Shown here in pieces: positions 63,324-64,000 of a stretch of DNA of 64,000 bases. Source of the DNA: JACVRM01 sp963839815. Lineage in GTDB: Bacteria > Actinomycetota > Thermoleophilia > Gaiellales > Gaiellaceae. The notes below the pieces were generated by a model. It was not told the DNA's origin and did no database searches. It saw nothing but the letters and a program-made list of their open reading frames with translations. The stretch's first letter is position 1. Every line of letters begins with the position of its first letter. The position numbers and the translations under genes were made by a program. The stretch is from positions 1 through 64,000 of the forward strand of contig CAWIWF010000007.1 in assembly GCA_963839815.1 (NCBI GenBank), given 5' to 3'.

Positions 63324-63566
63324 TCACGCGGCTCGTTCGAGTCGTTCTTCCATGCGTGCCCGGGCGACGATCTTGCTCCGATCGCCGAAGCGCAGACGTG
63401 CACGCAGCGCCCGCTGTTCGTCCCAGAGAGAGGCGATGCGGGCGTCGAGATCCTTGAGCTCATCTGCGAGCTCGACCGTCCGGCCGGCTGCCAGCTGTCC
63501 GAACACCTCTCGGCGGCGCTGGCTGAGGAGCTCGATCTCATCCCTGATGATCTGAATGGTGTTCAC
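63324..63566 (-). CDS. Small coiled-coil protein (80 aa)
   Basis: A protein of about 80 residues, entirely helical and charged: TIQIIRDEIELLSQRRREVF, ELADELKDLDARIASLWDEQ, then RALRARLRFGDRSKIVARAR. It resembles small actinobacterial coiled-coil proteins with a basic end; no function is known. GTG at 63566 is tentative (ATG 63599 also lies in frame). Its stop codon is immediately next to the repeat array, so its transcript would run through the hairpins, which may act as its terminator. Confidence 0.6.
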   Translation of the reverse strand: MNTIQIIRDEIELLSQRRREVFGQLAAGRTVELADELKDLDARIASLWDEQRALRARLRFGDRSKIVARARMEERLERAA

Positions 63567-63666
63567 ATGTGGGACAAACGTGAGACGACGCCCGCGCATT
63601 CCCGCCCGGCCGGCACCACTCCTCGGCTTGACTTCTCCCTGCAACTCTGCAACGTTCGGCACGAGA

Positions 63667-63729
63667 GCGAGCAGTGGAGAAGGTGCACGGACTGGCCTCC
63701 AGGGGGAGGCCCTTCTCCTCACTGCTCGC
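63667..63729. repeat. Large imperfect stem-loop with inner hairpin
   Basis: Seventeen bases at 63667-63683 are repeated inverted at 63711-63729 (two extra bases in the right arm). They enclose a 7-bp hairpin at 63694-63711 (GGCCTCC/GGAGGCC). The structure covers the end of the 32-residue gene and is probably its terminator. Confidence 0.55.
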
Positions 63730-63817
63730 TCCGCACGAGCAGGATCACCACGCCGATCAGCACGGCGAGCCCGAGCACGCCGGCCCCGATCGCGATCGCT
63801 TCGAGCAGGCCCGTCAC
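63719..63817 (-). CDS. Small membrane protein (32 aa)
   Basis: A 32-residue single-helix protein (TGLLEAIAIGAGVLGLAVLI, then GVVILLVRSEQ). Its GTG at 63817 overlaps the stop of the metallopeptidase gene (GTGA), as in the other coupled genes of this window. It is coupled to the peptidase; role unknown. A large stem-loop overlaps its 3' end. Confidence 0.6.
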   Translation of the reverse strand: MTGLLEAIAIGAGVLGLAVLIGVVILLVRSEQ

Positions 63818-64000
63818 GCGTAGCCCAGCGCGTCGAGCTGATCCTCGTCCATGCCGAAGTAGTGCCCGAGCTCGTGCAGCACCGTGATGCGGATCTCCTC
63901 GCGCAGCTCGTCGGGATCGGTGAACTCCTCCTCGAGCGGGCGGCGGTAGATCGAGATCGTGTCGGGCTGCACGGGCGGCTCGGCGCCGCGTTCCGGCAGC
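63814..64000 (-). CDS. Zincin-like metallopeptidase, 3' part only
   Basis: The last 61 codons are visible (VQPDTISIYRRPLEEEFTDP, ELREEIRITVLHELGHYFGM DEDQLDALGYA). The HExxH motif (HELGH) followed by the acidic DEDQLDALGYA end identifies the short zincin-like family of PF06262 type. Members are single-domain proteins of about 115-140 residues; their substrates are unknown. The start lies beyond the window edge. Confidence 0.85.
   Translation of the reverse strand, partial: LPERGAEPPVQPDTISIYRRPLEEEFTDPDELREEIRITVLHELGHYFGMDEDQLDALGYA

Noticed and set aside
62893..63555. Long open frames on both strands through the repeat array, with repeated peptide blocks
   Set aside because: The frames exist because the repeat is G+C-rich and its units happen to keep phase. 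The peptides are low-complexity, have no ribosome site, and are palindromic on both strands. Treated as non-coding repeat.

Overview
The window is about 70% G+C and dense with genes. It reads as chromosome of an uncultured high-GC actinobacterium, most likely a Thermoleophilia/Gaiellales-type lineage. This placement is an inference from gene order and protein style, not from rRNA, which is absent. The order valS-folC-(membrane protein)-ndk-mreBCD-mrdA-rodA-rne-rplU-rpmA-obgE-nadD-rsfS matches the conserved actinobacterial (for example Streptomyces) cell-wall/ribosome neighbourhood. Start codons are often GTG, TTG and perhaps CTG. Neighbouring genes are typically joined by 4-base ATGA/GTGA/TTGA overlaps. 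Many promoters have a TANNCT -10 box only 6-13 bases before the start codon, suggesting leaderless mRNAs.

Region 1 (1-1.7 kb) looks foreign or damaged. It holds a Gfo/Idh/MocA oxidoreductase broken by four frameshifts, a GlcG/HbpS-like gene, and the C-terminal scrap of an ABC-2 permease. The scrap abuts a valS that begins abruptly at its HIGH motif, so a chimeric join or a rearrangement lies at about 1704. Region 2 (1.7-23.3 kb) is the core block: valS, folC, small membrane/zinc-ribbon genes, ndk, a methyltransferase, maf, a reverse-strand ATP-grasp ligase, the mreBCD-mrdA-rodA elongasome, an RNase E/G with Arg-rich repeats, L21 (with an extra C-terminal module), L27, Obg, a phosphotransferase, nadD and rsfS. 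It ends in a PD-(D/E)XK endonuclease whose reading frame runs through a tRNA-Ala(GGC) gene.

Region 3 (23.3-36.4 kb) is mixed housekeeping and accessory: a GNAT, a drug-type ABC exporter (one ATPase, two permeases), a secreted subtilisin with three Ig-like repeats, FIST, VOC, PAP2, a MarR-MFS efflux pair, a P1 peptidase, a BolA-monothiol glutaredoxin pair and a PASTA protein. Region 4 (36.4-43.6 kb) is a carbohydrate ABC-importer operon. One permease carries a Cna-B-like domain in an extracytoplasmic loop, and the operon continues into a membrane/beta-helix fusion protein and an NTF2-like protein. A lone Flp pilin follows.

Region 5 (43.6-53.9 kb, mostly reverse) holds energy metabolism: a five-gene chain PAP2-korA-two small genes-korB joined by 4-base overlaps, a CBS protein, an M29 aminopeptidase and sucA (2-oxoglutarate dehydrogenase E1). 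Region 6 (54-64 kb) has a TPR/DUF4331 pair, an L,D-transpeptidase with an apparent frameshift, a CAP-domain protein, tRNA-Ala(TGC), an adenylate cyclase/ATPase regulator, an AlkZ-like glycosylase, a three-copy double-hairpin repeat array, and the 3' part of a zincin-type metallopeptidase cut by the window edge. No CRISPR array, prophage, insertion sequence with a transposase, or rRNA was seen.
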